Origin: Candidatus Woesearchaeota archaeon
Lineage (GTDB): Archaea > Nanobdellota > Nanobdellia > Woesearchaeales > UBA10216
Reading direction: 5' to 3'
Length of the DNA: 64,000 nucleotides
Assembly (NCBI GenBank): GCA_016180065.1
Contig: JACPBY010000005.1
Span: 1-64,000 of the forward strand
Part shown: positions 8,401-16,579 of the stretch, piece after piece
How positions within the stretch are numbered: the first letter of the stretch is position 1
How the letters are laid out: every line of letters begins with the position of its first letter
Translations under genes and position numbers: made by a program
The notes under the pieces: generated by a model
The model's input: only the letters and a program-made list of their open reading frames with translations
The model's database searches: none
What the model was told of the DNA's origin: nothing

Positions 8401-9278
8401 TTGACAAGTATCTGGGTAAGGTTAATGGGAGTGGTGTTCCCTTCAACAGAAACATTGCCTGTAATGTTAAACATCGAAAAAGAAAGGTTCTTGTTGAAGT
8501 TAAGAACAAATTCTGTGTCAGAGTAGTTTGAAGCGTTCTGAACTACAATGGTCTGGGGAGGAAGGGCAGTTGCAAAAGGGTCCTGCACGCCCGGCCCGAA
8601 CTGCGGCGTCCTCATCATCATAATGGTGAAATTCTTGTTCTGGGGAACAACAACTGAAGCATTCCATACTTGGGTCTGGAAGTTCTCAGCAACAGGGAAG
8701 CCCAGGGAGTCGTCAAAAATGACGTAATTGAAGCTTATGTTGTGAGTTGAGTTAACAGCGGTAAGGTTGAGTGTGGCAGCGGGCTGGAGGTAAAGGGTTG
8801 TGTTGTCAAAAAAGCTCGTCAGCGCGGTTTTTGGCAGAGGAGGAAGCGATGGCCCTGTCTCATAGGCATTCCAGCTGGAAGCCCTGTATGCCACAACAGC
8901 CAGCGTGTACAGCGTATCACAGTTGCCTGAGCCAACCTTAAGGGTGAAAGAACCGTTGGATGATGACGTAGCAGTCTGGTTTATGAATACCTTTTGAGGC
9001 TCTCCAAACGATGAGAAGCTCATGTTAAATATGGAAACATTGACTGAAGAGTTCCCTGAAATATTCCAAAGCGAATGGTTAAAGGATGACGCATTGTTAA
9101 AGGTGCTGTTAAGCACTGAACCCTGAAGCACAAAACTGCCTGGCGTGCATGCCGGAGGGCCCTCCTGGCCAATGCCGAGGGAACTGAGAAGAAGCAAACC
9201 AATGGCTGCCAATACCGCGACAGCCAACAAAGAAGCCACGCCAAACAAAAGCCCTGATTTACGGGTTATACGCATCAT
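5448..9278 (-). CDS. Large surface protein: FN3-like domains, poly-Gly hinge, PGF-pre-PGF domain, C-terminal TM and basic tail
   Basis: N-terminal hydrophobic signal; many N-X-S/T sequons; 'GGSGGGGGGGGG'; 'VSKKWAELPAGTATMKI...YQYIKIDKTGLRDADVPEAKVEFSVEKKWF' matches PGF-pre-PGF; TM then basic/Ser tail. Confidence 0.85.
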   Translation of the reverse strand: MMRITRKSGLLFGVASLLAVAVLAAIGLLLLSSLGIGQEGPPACTPGSFVLQGSVLNSTFNNASSFNHSLWNISGNSSVNVSIFNMSFSSFGEPQKVFINQTATSSSNGSFTLKVGSGNCDTLYTLAVVAYRASSWNAYETGPSLPPLPKTALTSFFDNTTLYLQPAATLNLTAVNSTHNISFNYVIFDDSLGFPVAENFQTQVWNASVVVPQNKNFTIMMMRTPQFGPGVQDPFATALPPQTIVVQNASNYSDTEFVLNFNKNLSFSMFNITGNVSVEGNTTPINLTQILVKLGIAGLVPPNSDVQIPGGSIITPNSGGGSQNLANYTITVMGSAGGIYQILEFYGANSSAMSSGAGEYSAYFSNFTVTGNMTHHVTLKKLAGNYSTVTGITSLNTSYVTVNISDSSGLPLDDAHVEIKVDMVGHRSVFPTFRYMADQLSGGLIRLPIINDSNATVLVFNRRFAPLKFKLNVTNASRESNGIIQLTLNAFKPRKFHANGSSEDFSGTKAGQYRMTFLRNTAACNVFNASLESCRLFPNDFDAGSFNPLKVMATGKVNMLMEINTTGVKIYFLGVDMLASGPPEASMSENAMRSNRNVSNYEEIFKFGSAAPNIYDKVFVGIPYNHSLVNDAAQMNFTIKGLFDDNGIMVWNGTSTPNSSIPSEWSDYDTRWFNTTSGGMICSNTEDANSTNATCFINRTTNYVWISLPHFSDGEGGPQGEPDTSPPAAPGGVNVSATLGGTVMVNWTQVSNETGESYIVYRASFDISQVAGNLSNYSGLNSPINITNLTSVRIPEGVSSFVDNLTLNGTVYYYAVAAVDSAGNLQNSTFGINISNSINATANDTIVPSIPTNLNLTTSGSSSITVTISWANVTRDAAGYADFHGLVYKVYRSNSTVITLSSGNITAAANLTNVKNQTSPANSTTDTLTSNGTFQYIVTTLDDAGHENISIAIGAGGNQGNVTVAITGSGSSTTTSGGSGGGGGGGGGTPVPSTGVKVSKKWAELPAGTATMKIANDKIGIKVLDFTVANAASNVEIAVTKLDEKPATKREVQGKVYQYIKIDKTGLRDADVPEAKVEFSVEKKWFDQNQGSVKDIVLQRYFNEMWTSLDTAFKRSDTTHNYFEATSPGLSLFAIVLKPKAAVEEKPKADETPVNISASPSANESKGNETGEGAGKGAGGSKAMLFILIGLVVAAAIGGGAFLIMKKGGGGGLGSLKSGFTSLFRKFGKGRRRSSSSKLSDEEEAAEIVRDYESQKSQQAGQQPRDQRGRPPEAFN

Positions 9279-9290
9279 ACACCTCTTTCA

Positions 9291-9310
9291 AAGTTCTGCT
9301 TCGCGGAATT
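9291..9310 (-). repeat. GC-GAA-GC type hairpin
   Basis: AAGTTCTGC-TTC-GCGGAATTTT (loop GAA on minus strand). Confidence 0.6.
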
Positions 9311-9452
9311 TTGGGTTAATACAACGAATTATCACCAGCTTAGACCCAGCTCAAGCCACAATCCCTCTTACGAAAGGGGGCATATTTAAAGTTTTCTGCC
9401 GCAGCGGGCCGGCAAGCGGCAAAAACATTTTAAAAACAGCCCAAAAACAGCT

Positions 9453-9719
9453 GTGATTGAGATGGGCACCTTTGACGTTCTTAAGCCGCTGAAGCCTCTG
9501 ATAAGGCCTTTTGAGCTTGTTGGCAAAAAGGTGGCAATTGCAGTGAACTATGTGCTTCTCACCCTTGTTTACTTCACGGCCTTCGCAGCAACAAAGGCAG
9601 TGGCAAAGATTGCCGGAAAGAGGTTCCTTGAACTCAAGCCAGACCATGCAAGGAAAAGCTACTGGGTTGAAAGGCAAAAAGAAGATCCCAGCAAGGCAGA
9701 GGCCTATAGGCAATTTTGA
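9453..9719 (+). CDS. Small membrane protein upstream of carbamoyltransferase
   Basis: 88-aa ORF with a hydrophobic segment, ending at the carbamoyltransferase start. Confidence 0.6.
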   Translation: MIEMGTFDVLKPLKPLIRPFELVGKKVAIAVNYVLLTLVYFTAFAATKAVAKIAGKRFLELKPDHARKSYWVERQKEDPSKAEAYRQF

Positions 9720-9730
9720 AAGGTGAAAGA

Positions 9731-11458
9731 ATGAACATTCTCGGTGTGTCCTGCTTCTACCACGACAGCTCAGCAGCGCTTTTGCAGGATGGAAGAATAA
9801 CGGCTGCCGCACAGGAAGAGCGCTGGACAAGGAAAAAGCACGACATACGCTTTCCGGAAAACGCCATAAAGTACTGCCTGGAACAGGCTGGAATCGGCAT
9901 TGACAAGGTTGACGCTGTCGGCTTCTATGAAAAGCCGCTGCTCAAGTTTGAAAGGCTGCTGTCATCGCACATTGAAACATTCCCGAAATCTTACAAGGTG
10001 TTCGTGCAAGCTCTTCCAAGCTGGATAACTGAGAAGCTCAGGATACCAAGCATACTCAGGAAGAAGCTCAAGTACGACGGGAAAGTGTTCTTCGTGGACC
10101 ACCATATGGCGCATGCTGCCAGCTCGTTCCATATTTCGCCATTTGAGGAAGCGGCGATATTCACTGCTGACGGCGTCGGTGAGTGGACAACAACAACCCT
10201 TGGCTACGGCAAAGGAAATGAGGTAAGGCTGCTCAAGGAGCTGCACTTCCCCCACTCGCTTGGCCTGCTGTACAGCGCAGTAACTGCCTACCTTGGATTC
10301 AAGGTTAACAATGACGAATACAAGGTAATGGGCCTTGCACCCTACGGCAAGCCAACATACTACGGCGACTTCAAGAAGATTATAGACATAAAAGAAGACG
10401 GCAGCTACAGGCTCGACATGGACTATTTCACGTTCCATTACGGCGCCAGGATGCTCAGCAGGAGGTTTGTGCAGAAATTCGGCCCTGAACGCCAGAAAGA
10501 AGAGCCTGTAGAGGAAAGGCACAAGGACATAGCTGCATCACTGCAAAAGGCAGTTGAAGAAGTGATATTTGCTGCCGTAAACCACCTGCACAGAATCACA
10601 GGAACAAAAAACCTGTGCCTCTCAGGAGGGGTTGCGCTCAACTCTGTCGCCAACGGCAAGCTCACAAAGATGACGCCGTTCAGGAACATATATGCCCCGC
10701 CAGCGCCATCAGACCCGGGAGCAGCAATAGGGGCAGCAACCGTTGTTTACCACATGCTGCTCGGAAAGCCAAGAGCCTTTGCAATCGACAGGCCGGATCT
10801 GGGGCCGGGATACAGCCATGACGAAATAAAAAAGTTCCTGGAAAGCCGCAGCATTGCGCACAGGGAACTGCCGGAGAAAGAGCTTCTCAAGGCTGTTGCA
10901 AAGCTGCTCTGGCAGAACAACGTTGTAGGCTGGTTCCAGGGCAGGATGGAGTTCGGGGAAAGGGCACTGGGCAACAGGAGCATACTGGCCAACCCCTGCA
11001 ACCCCAAAATGAAGGACATCCTGAACCTGAAGGTGAAGCACAGGGAGCAGTTCAGGCCATTCGCGCCGGTTGTTACTGCCGAGGATGCCAAGAAATACTT
11101 CGAGGCTGACATAGAAGTGCCGTTCATGTCGTTCGTTTACCCTGTGAGGAAGGAGAAGCAAAAGCTGCTGCCAGCCATAACCCACGTTGACGGCACAGGA
11201 AGGCTGCAAACCATAAGGCGGGAAGCAAACCCGAGGTACTACGGCCTCATAAAAGAATTTGAAAAGCTGAGCAAAGTGCCAATACTTGTCAATACATCCT
11301 TCAACATCAGGGGAGAGCCAATAGTCATGACGCCGGAACACGCCTACCGCTGCTTCACAGGCACAGGCATAGACTACCTTGCCATGGACAACTTCCTCAT
11401 AAGCAGGGAAGACAACAAGAAAGACTGGTGGGACTGCGAAAGCCTGGCAAAGGACTAG
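9731..11458 (+). CDS. Carbamoyltransferase (NodU/CmcH/TobZ family)
   Basis: 'NILGVSCFYHDSSAALLQDG', 'FVDHHMAHAASSF', 'LCLSGGVALNSVANGKL', 'GRMEFGERALGNRSILANP'. Confidence 0.95.
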   Translation: MNILGVSCFYHDSSAALLQDGRITAAAQEERWTRKKHDIRFPENAIKYCLEQAGIGIDKVDAVGFYEKPLLKFERLLSSHIETFPKSYKVFVQALPSWITEKLRIPSILRKKLKYDGKVFFVDHHMAHAASSFHISPFEEAAIFTADGVGEWTTTTLGYGKGNEVRLLKELHFPHSLGLLYSAVTAYLGFKVNNDEYKVMGLAPYGKPTYYGDFKKIIDIKEDGSYRLDMDYFTFHYGARMLSRRFVQKFGPERQKEEPVEERHKDIAASLQKAVEEVIFAAVNHLHRITGTKNLCLSGGVALNSVANGKLTKMTPFRNIYAPPAPSDPGAAIGAATVVYHMLLGKPRAFAIDRPDLGPGYSHDEIKKFLESRSIAHRELPEKELLKAVAKLLWQNNVVGWFQGRMEFGERALGNRSILANPCNPKMKDILNLKVKHREQFRPFAPVVTAEDAKKYFEADIEVPFMSFVYPVRKEKQKLLPAITHVDGTGRLQTIRREANPRYYGLIKEFEKLSKVPILVNTSFNIRGEPIVMTPEHAYRCFTGTGIDYLAMDNFLISREDNKKDWWDCESLAKD

Positions 11459-11507
11459 AAGCAGCAAAACAGTAAATTATTAAAATCACAGTAAAACCAC
11501 AAAACAT

Positions 11508-11735
11508 ATGGAAAAGGAAGAGCAGCATGACGAAAGGGCAGCTGAAATCCTGAAGAAAGATGGCAGCGGGTTTTTCAAAAGGCACTTCTACCTTGTCGGA
11601 GAGCTTTGGCATTTCCTCAGAGTCAGGAAGAAATGGTGGCTGCTCCCGATACTGGTAACCCTGGCGCTCGCAGGCTTCCTCATAATATTCGGGCAGGCAA
11701 CACCACTGTCCCCGTTCATTTACGCCCTTTTCTAG
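11508..11735 (+). CDS. DUF5989-like small membrane protein
   Basis: 'GELWHFLRVRKKWWLLPILVTLALAGFLIIFGQATPLSPFIYALF' matches the DUF5989 pattern; directly follows the carbamoyltransferase. Confidence 0.75.
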   Translation: MEKEEQHDERAAEILKKDGSGFFKRHFYLVGELWHFLRVRKKWWLLPILVTLALAGFLIIFGQATPLSPFIYALF

Positions 11736-14700
11736 AAATGAAGTCCTTAATCCTCTCCTCCTGCCTAAGCCTCCACCATATTTTCATGAACGCAGCGAAT
11801 GCAGCAAAAAGGGCCAAAAGCACAGCTAAAATCACGGCTGCAGCAGCGGAACGGATGAACGGCGGCTGTTTCGCTGCCTGCTGCCCCGGCTGCGAAACAC
11901 TGCCCTGAGAAGAAACATCAGCCACAGGAGCTTCCATGGGAATTTTAACAGCAGGCATGGCTGATTCGGTTTCTGAAGCATCCTCACCCTGCCCTTTTTC
12001 AGCAGCAATTGCAAACAGGGAGAATGCCGGAAGCTCAGCAGAATAATAGTAGAAGCTGTTGTCTTCTGAAAACAGCAAAACAGGCATACTGTCCCAGGAA
12101 GAAGCAGAATAGCGGAAAAGCGAAACATCCTTCGGCTTAAAGCCCCCATCCAGAAGCCACTGTTTCGGAACCCTGAACTCAACACCGGCCCATGAGATAT
12201 CAAGAAAGGCTAATCTAGTGCGTACCATGATATACTGGTAAACTGAAGACTGCACCATATAAGGGAGTGAAAGCCCTTCTGAAACAGCTGAGGCATCAAG
12301 GAGCTCCACGTCAATGTTAACACTTGACAGGCGGTAGGCTGCGATGAAGCTGACGTTTGTAAAAGCCATGCCTGACAAGTTAATCCTCATAACTGCTGTC
12401 TCACCTTCCCTAAGCAAGGTAAAAAACCGTGATGCCTTTACCCTTGAACTGTTGACAGCAGTCCCTCCGCCGCCACCGCCTCCACCACTACTGCTGCTTC
12501 CCGCAGCAGGGCTGTTGCTGCTGCTTGAAGAAACAACCGCCTCTTCCCTTGCCGCTGTAAAGCTGACATTCGTTATCCTGTAGAACCGGCTCTCACTGAC
12601 TATGGAGCAGTTGTAGCCTCCTGCAACCCCGGGGCAGGAAAGAAGGGTCTCGTTGGCGCTGCCGCATCCGCTGCTTACGCTACTGAGCGAGGCAACATCA
12701 GCATTCTTCAGGCAGATACGGTTTGAGCTGCTAATCCTGTCAAGGGTTATGTTTTTGGTTTGACCCTGCTGCAGCACAAGCCCCCTGACAAGTATTGAGC
12801 CAACAGAAGCTGAAGCTTCCTGAACATCAACTGTGAAGTTAAGCGTGAGGTTGCTGAGGCTGAAATTCCAGTAAAACCCTGCAAGGGCTCGGCTGCCATT
12901 CGTTACGTTCACAAAAAGGGCATCGCTAAGAAGCCTTGACATGTTCGATGAGCCATTAATCGTGACATTAATGGCCGAAAAGGGCAAGGTCGAGGAATTC
13001 AAGCTGCTGAAGTTGCCAAGGATTGAGTCCTGGCCATCAGGAACGCCGTCATTGTCGTCGTCAGAATCGTAAATGTCAGGCACCCCGTCACTATCAAAAT
13101 CAGTGCGGTCCACGACGGTAACATTAAAGAATCCTGCGCTGCTGGTGCCAAAGTCAGTAACATTAACGCGGAAATGGAAGGTTCCTGAATCTGAAATGCT
13201 GGTCTTCCAGCTGAAGTTTGCGGCAGACTGGTTTTTATTCGAGAAATTGAACCTTGCCGTGTCATTAACAGTGAAATTAAGCGAATCACCCTCTGCATCA
13301 TCGGCAACTGCCGTGAAGTTGACGAAATCAGTCTCGTTAACGGTAAAGTTGCCGAGCCTGAAAAGCGTCGGGGTGTCATTAACCGCGGTTATGTTCACAA
13401 AAATCGTTTCAGAGGCATTAGCCAGGCCGTCCGAGGCATTAACAGCCAGGTAAAAAATGCCGGAAAAGTTGGCTGCTCCTGACGTGTTAAATGTTATGTT
13501 GCCGCTGCTGGAGTTGATTGTGAAGTTCACAGTGTTGTTGATGAAGTAAGCTATCGAGTCGTTGTCCAGGTCTGTTGCGGCCACTGTGAAGCTAAACTGA
13601 TTGTCCTCTGCGGATGTTATGTTTGAAATGCCCGCCCAAACCGGAGCCCTGTTGGTGTTGTTAACAACCAATGTCCAGTTCACCCGGGCGGTGAGCGCCC
13701 CGTCTGAAATGACTGCGGTGATGTTATAAGTTCCGTTTGACTGCTGCGATGCCTGGCTGAAGTTGCCCGGAAAAGTGAAGTTCGTATTCCTTGCGCCCGG
13801 CTGGATTGTGCCGTTGACATACCAGTCAAGAGCCACAGCATCATTTTCTGTGTCAGCAAAGGTTATGTTAAAAGTCTGGTTGCCGGGCTCGGCAATATTG
13901 AGGGTCATGGCTAAAGGAATGAAAGCATCAATCCTTGGAGCAGTGTTGTTCACCTGCACTGTCCTGCGCCCTGCAACGCCCCAGTTGCCTGCTGAGTCGT
14001 TGCCCCACACCCTATAAGTTATGACACCAAGGCTGGCAGAGCTGTGGTTCCTTGCCCACGCGAGGGCTGAGCCGTTCTGCACCATGCTGTAGTTGACAGC
14101 ATGGCTTACGTTGTTCCACTCAAGAAATGCTGTGTGGAGAACCTCACTGCCCGTGATGTTGACAAAGATGTTTGCCGACGAGGAATTTGAATTGTTTGCC
14201 AATGTAGGGGCAGCGTAGGTGATGTTCGGGGGGTCATTGTCAAGGCTGTTCAGGGCTGCAAAAACATTAACCCGCCTCAGAGTAAAGCCATCTGAGGCGT
14301 TGACAATGGCTGTGCCCGTGCTGTTCAATGCGCTGAAAAGAAGCGATGAATTTGCAGTCATGTTCTTGGACACCTTCAGGTATTGCCTCAGAAGGGCCAT
14401 TGCAGCCGAAACATGGGGGGTTGATGCGGAAGTTCCATCTGCTGTTGCAACTCCCCCGCCAATCCAAAGCGAGGTGATACTGGAGCCCGGGGCTATGAGG
14501 TCAGTAATGCTGTTCCTGTTGCCAAAAGATGAAAAGCCATCAGACTTAGTGGAAGAGGCAACTGCTGTGACGTTCTTGATGCATGCCGGAGCTGCAATCT
14601 CAGCAGTGCTGCCAGAATTTCCAGTTGCAGCAACAACAGTAATGTTGCGAACAGTGGCGTTGTCAACAGGCCGCCTGTAAGCTCCAGCAGCCTCATCATT

Positions 14701-15528
14701 ATCGCACCATGCAGAATAGCCTCCCCCTCCCAGGCTCATGCTTATGACTGAAACATTGTAAATGGATGCATTAGCAATGCACCAGTCAATCGCTGAAACA
14801 GCATCTGAAGAGTAGCCGCTGCCTGAGCTGTTAAGGACCTTGACCGCAAGGATATTCGCGCCAAAAGCAATCCCCCTGTAAGTTGAGTGCTGGGAAGCAA
14901 TTATCCCTGAAACAAACGTGCCGTGGCCGTAGTCGTCCTCGGCACTGGAATCTGTGGACTGGCCGTTAGGGCAGCAATTTGCGTTGTTGAGGTTGATATT
15001 GCTGCAAAAGCAGCCCTGCCCGACAATCCTTCCAGAAAGGCTTGGATGGTCAGTATCAATGCCCGTGTCAATAACGCAAACAGTCTCTGCATTGCCTGTG
15101 ATGTTTGTGCTGTTATGCACCAAAGCCCACACCCTCTGAGCGTTAACAATGCCGGCAGAATCAGACAGCGAGGCTTCTATGGCGCTGTCATAATACACCT
15201 CCAGCTTAGGATTGCCTTTCAGGCGCTCATACTCTGCCCTGCTAACTGTTGCAGTAAAGCCGTCAAAAGAGCTGAAGCGGCGCTCTTTAACGATTTCACC
15301 ATCAGGGATTGACTCAAGCACAGATTCTGAATTTACAGCAGCAGACACAGGCACAATGCCCCTGGCAAGCTGCCTCTGCTGGCTGCCTTCTTTCACAAAA
15401 ACAATAACCTTCACAGGCTCCTCGGAAACAGCAGAGGCCTGCAGAAAAAGCCTGCCAAAAAGGGCAACGAAGACTACCCCAGCAACAACTGCCGAAAAAA
15501 CAAGCCTCAACACCGCTCTGCCTTCCAT
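11716..15528 (-). CDS. Surface-anchored subtilisin-like S8 protease with cadherin-like, thrombospondin-3-like and PGF-pre-PGF domains
   Basis: Triad 'VCVIDTGIDTDHP', 'DDYGHGTFVSGIIA', 'DGTSASTPHVSAAMAL'; 'DFDSDGVPDIYDSDDDNDGVPDGQDS'; poly-Gly then PGF-pre-PGF; C-terminal TM. Confidence 0.93.
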   Translation of the reverse strand: MEGRAVLRLVFSAVVAGVVFVALFGRLFLQASAVSEEPVKVIVFVKEGSQQRQLARGIVPVSAAVNSESVLESIPDGEIVKERRFSSFDGFTATVSRAEYERLKGNPKLEVYYDSAIEASLSDSAGIVNAQRVWALVHNSTNITGNAETVCVIDTGIDTDHPSLSGRIVGQGCFCSNINLNNANCCPNGQSTDSSAEDDYGHGTFVSGIIASQHSTYRGIAFGANILAVKVLNSSGSGYSSDAVSAIDWCIANASIYNVSVISMSLGGGGYSAWCDNDEAAGAYRRPVDNATVRNITVVAATGNSGSTAEIAAPACIKNVTAVASSTKSDGFSSFGNRNSITDLIAPGSSITSLWIGGGVATADGTSASTPHVSAAMALLRQYLKVSKNMTANSSLLFSALNSTGTAIVNASDGFTLRRVNVFAALNSLDNDPPNITYAAPTLANNSNSSSANIFVNITGSEVLHTAFLEWNNVSHAVNYSMVQNGSALAWARNHSSASLGVITYRVWGNDSAGNWGVAGRRTVQVNNTAPRIDAFIPLAMTLNIAEPGNQTFNITFADTENDAVALDWYVNGTIQPGARNTNFTFPGNFSQASQQSNGTYNITAVISDGALTARVNWTLVVNNTNRAPVWAGISNITSAEDNQFSFTVAATDLDNDSIAYFINNTVNFTINSSSGNITFNTSGAANFSGIFYLAVNASDGLANASETIFVNITAVNDTPTLFRLGNFTVNETDFVNFTAVADDAEGDSLNFTVNDTARFNFSNKNQSAANFSWKTSISDSGTFHFRVNVTDFGTSSAGFFNVTVVDRTDFDSDGVPDIYDSDDDNDGVPDGQDSILGNFSSLNSSTLPFSAINVTINGSSNMSRLLSDALFVNVTNGSRALAGFYWNFSLSNLTLNFTVDVQEASASVGSILVRGLVLQQGQTKNITLDRISSSNRICLKNADVASLSSVSSGCGSANETLLSCPGVAGGYNCSIVSESRFYRITNVSFTAAREEAVVSSSSSNSPAAGSSSSGGGGGGGGTAVNSSRVKASRFFTLLREGETAVMRINLSGMAFTNVSFIAAYRLSSVNIDVELLDASAVSEGLSLPYMVQSSVYQYIMVRTRLAFLDISWAGVEFRVPKQWLLDGGFKPKDVSLFRYSASSWDSMPVLLFSEDNSFYYYSAELPAFSLFAIAAEKGQGEDASETESAMPAVKIPMEAPVADVSSQGSVSQPGQQAAKQPPFIRSAAAAVILAVLLALFAAFAAFMKIWWRLRQEERIKDFISRKGRK

Positions 15529-15617
15529 TTTTGCAAATACCTTCAGAAAGAAGCAAATCCAGCTTTATAAATCTATAGAAAAGCTTATATGCCAAATATG
15601 GCACTTAAGTACTAAAA

Positions 15618-16127
15618 ATGGCACTAAAGAACCTAAAATGGGACAAAATCCTGTGGCTGCTCTTTGAGCACCCCGAACAGAAGTTCACCATAAGGCAGAT
15701 TTCCGGAAAGACGAGGATTCCTGCTTCCAGTGTCCAGAGATATGTAAAAGAAATAAGGAAAGAAGGGCTTATAAGAGAAGGCAACAGATCTGCCAACAGC
15801 AATTACGCGAAATTTACAAAAGCTGTTTTCATGATAGACCTGCTGTTCCAGTCCGGCTTAATAGACTACTTGGACAAAAAACTGATGGCATCTGCCATAA
15901 TAATTTTTGGAAGCGCAAGAAAAGGGGAGTACGACCATGAAAGCGACATAGACCTTTTTGTAGAAACAACAAAAGAAGCAAAAATTGAACTACAGGAATT
16001 TGAAAAGCGGATTGGGCATGCAGTACAGCTGTTCATGGAAAAAGACATTAACGACCTGCCGCCCCATCTTTTCAACAATGTAGCCAACGGCATAAAGCTT
16101 ACAGGCTTTTTTAAGGTGAAAAAATAA
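15618..16127 (+). CDS. HTH-MNT nucleotidyltransferase (antitoxin of HEPN/MNT pair)
   Basis: 'IIIFGSARKGEYDHESDIDLFVE' (GSxxxGE..SDIDL) with an N-terminal winged helix. Confidence 0.88.
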   Translation: MALKNLKWDKILWLLFEHPEQKFTIRQISGKTRIPASSVQRYVKEIRKEGLIREGNRSANSNYAKFTKAVFMIDLLFQSGLIDYLDKKLMASAIIIFGSARKGEYDHESDIDLFVETTKEAKIELQEFEKRIGHAVQLFMEKDINDLPPHLFNNVANGIKLTGFFKVKK

Positions 16128-16135
16128 CTGACATC

Positions 16136-16558
16136 ATGGACTGGAAGGACTGCGAGGAAGGATTTATCAGGAAAGTTGATATTGACAGAGAGAAAGCTGA
16201 GTCCATAATAGAAACGGCTGAGGCAAGGCTGGGATTCATAAGGGGCATTCAAGCGGACAAGAAAAATGCATCATTTATAGTGGAAGGTTACTATGAGGCC
16301 ATAAAGGAACTGCTTGTTGCAATGCTTCTGTCAAAAGGGCTGAGGTCAAAAAACCACCAGTGCCTGATTTCTTACTTTTACCAAAATCACCCAGAATACG
16401 AAGCAGAAGCCCACTTAATCGCACAAATGAGCTGCCTGAGAAACCAGCTGGACTACTATGGCGAAAGCATAGATTTTGCATTTTACGATAAGAACAAAGG
16501 GGAGTTTGACAAAGTGGTGGAACTGCTTAAAAAGCTAATACAGAATAAAGAAAAATAG
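16136..16558 (+). CDS. HEPN domain protein
   Basis: Helical ORF; 'YYEAIKELLVAMLLSKGLRSKNHQCLISYF...CLRNQLDYYGE'; adjacent to the MNT gene. Confidence 0.8.
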   Translation: MDWKDCEEGFIRKVDIDREKAESIIETAEARLGFIRGIQADKKNASFIVEGYYEAIKELLVAMLLSKGLRSKNHQCLISYFYQNHPEYEAEAHLIAQMSCLRNQLDYYGESIDFAFYDKNKGEFDKVVELLKKLIQNKEK

Positions 16559-16579
16559 ACGCCATATCCCTACCGCATC

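Noticed and set aside
10709-11467. Long antisense ORF opposite the carbamoyltransferase
   Set aside because: Composition reflects the complementary coding strand; no plausible domain; the sense gene is certain.
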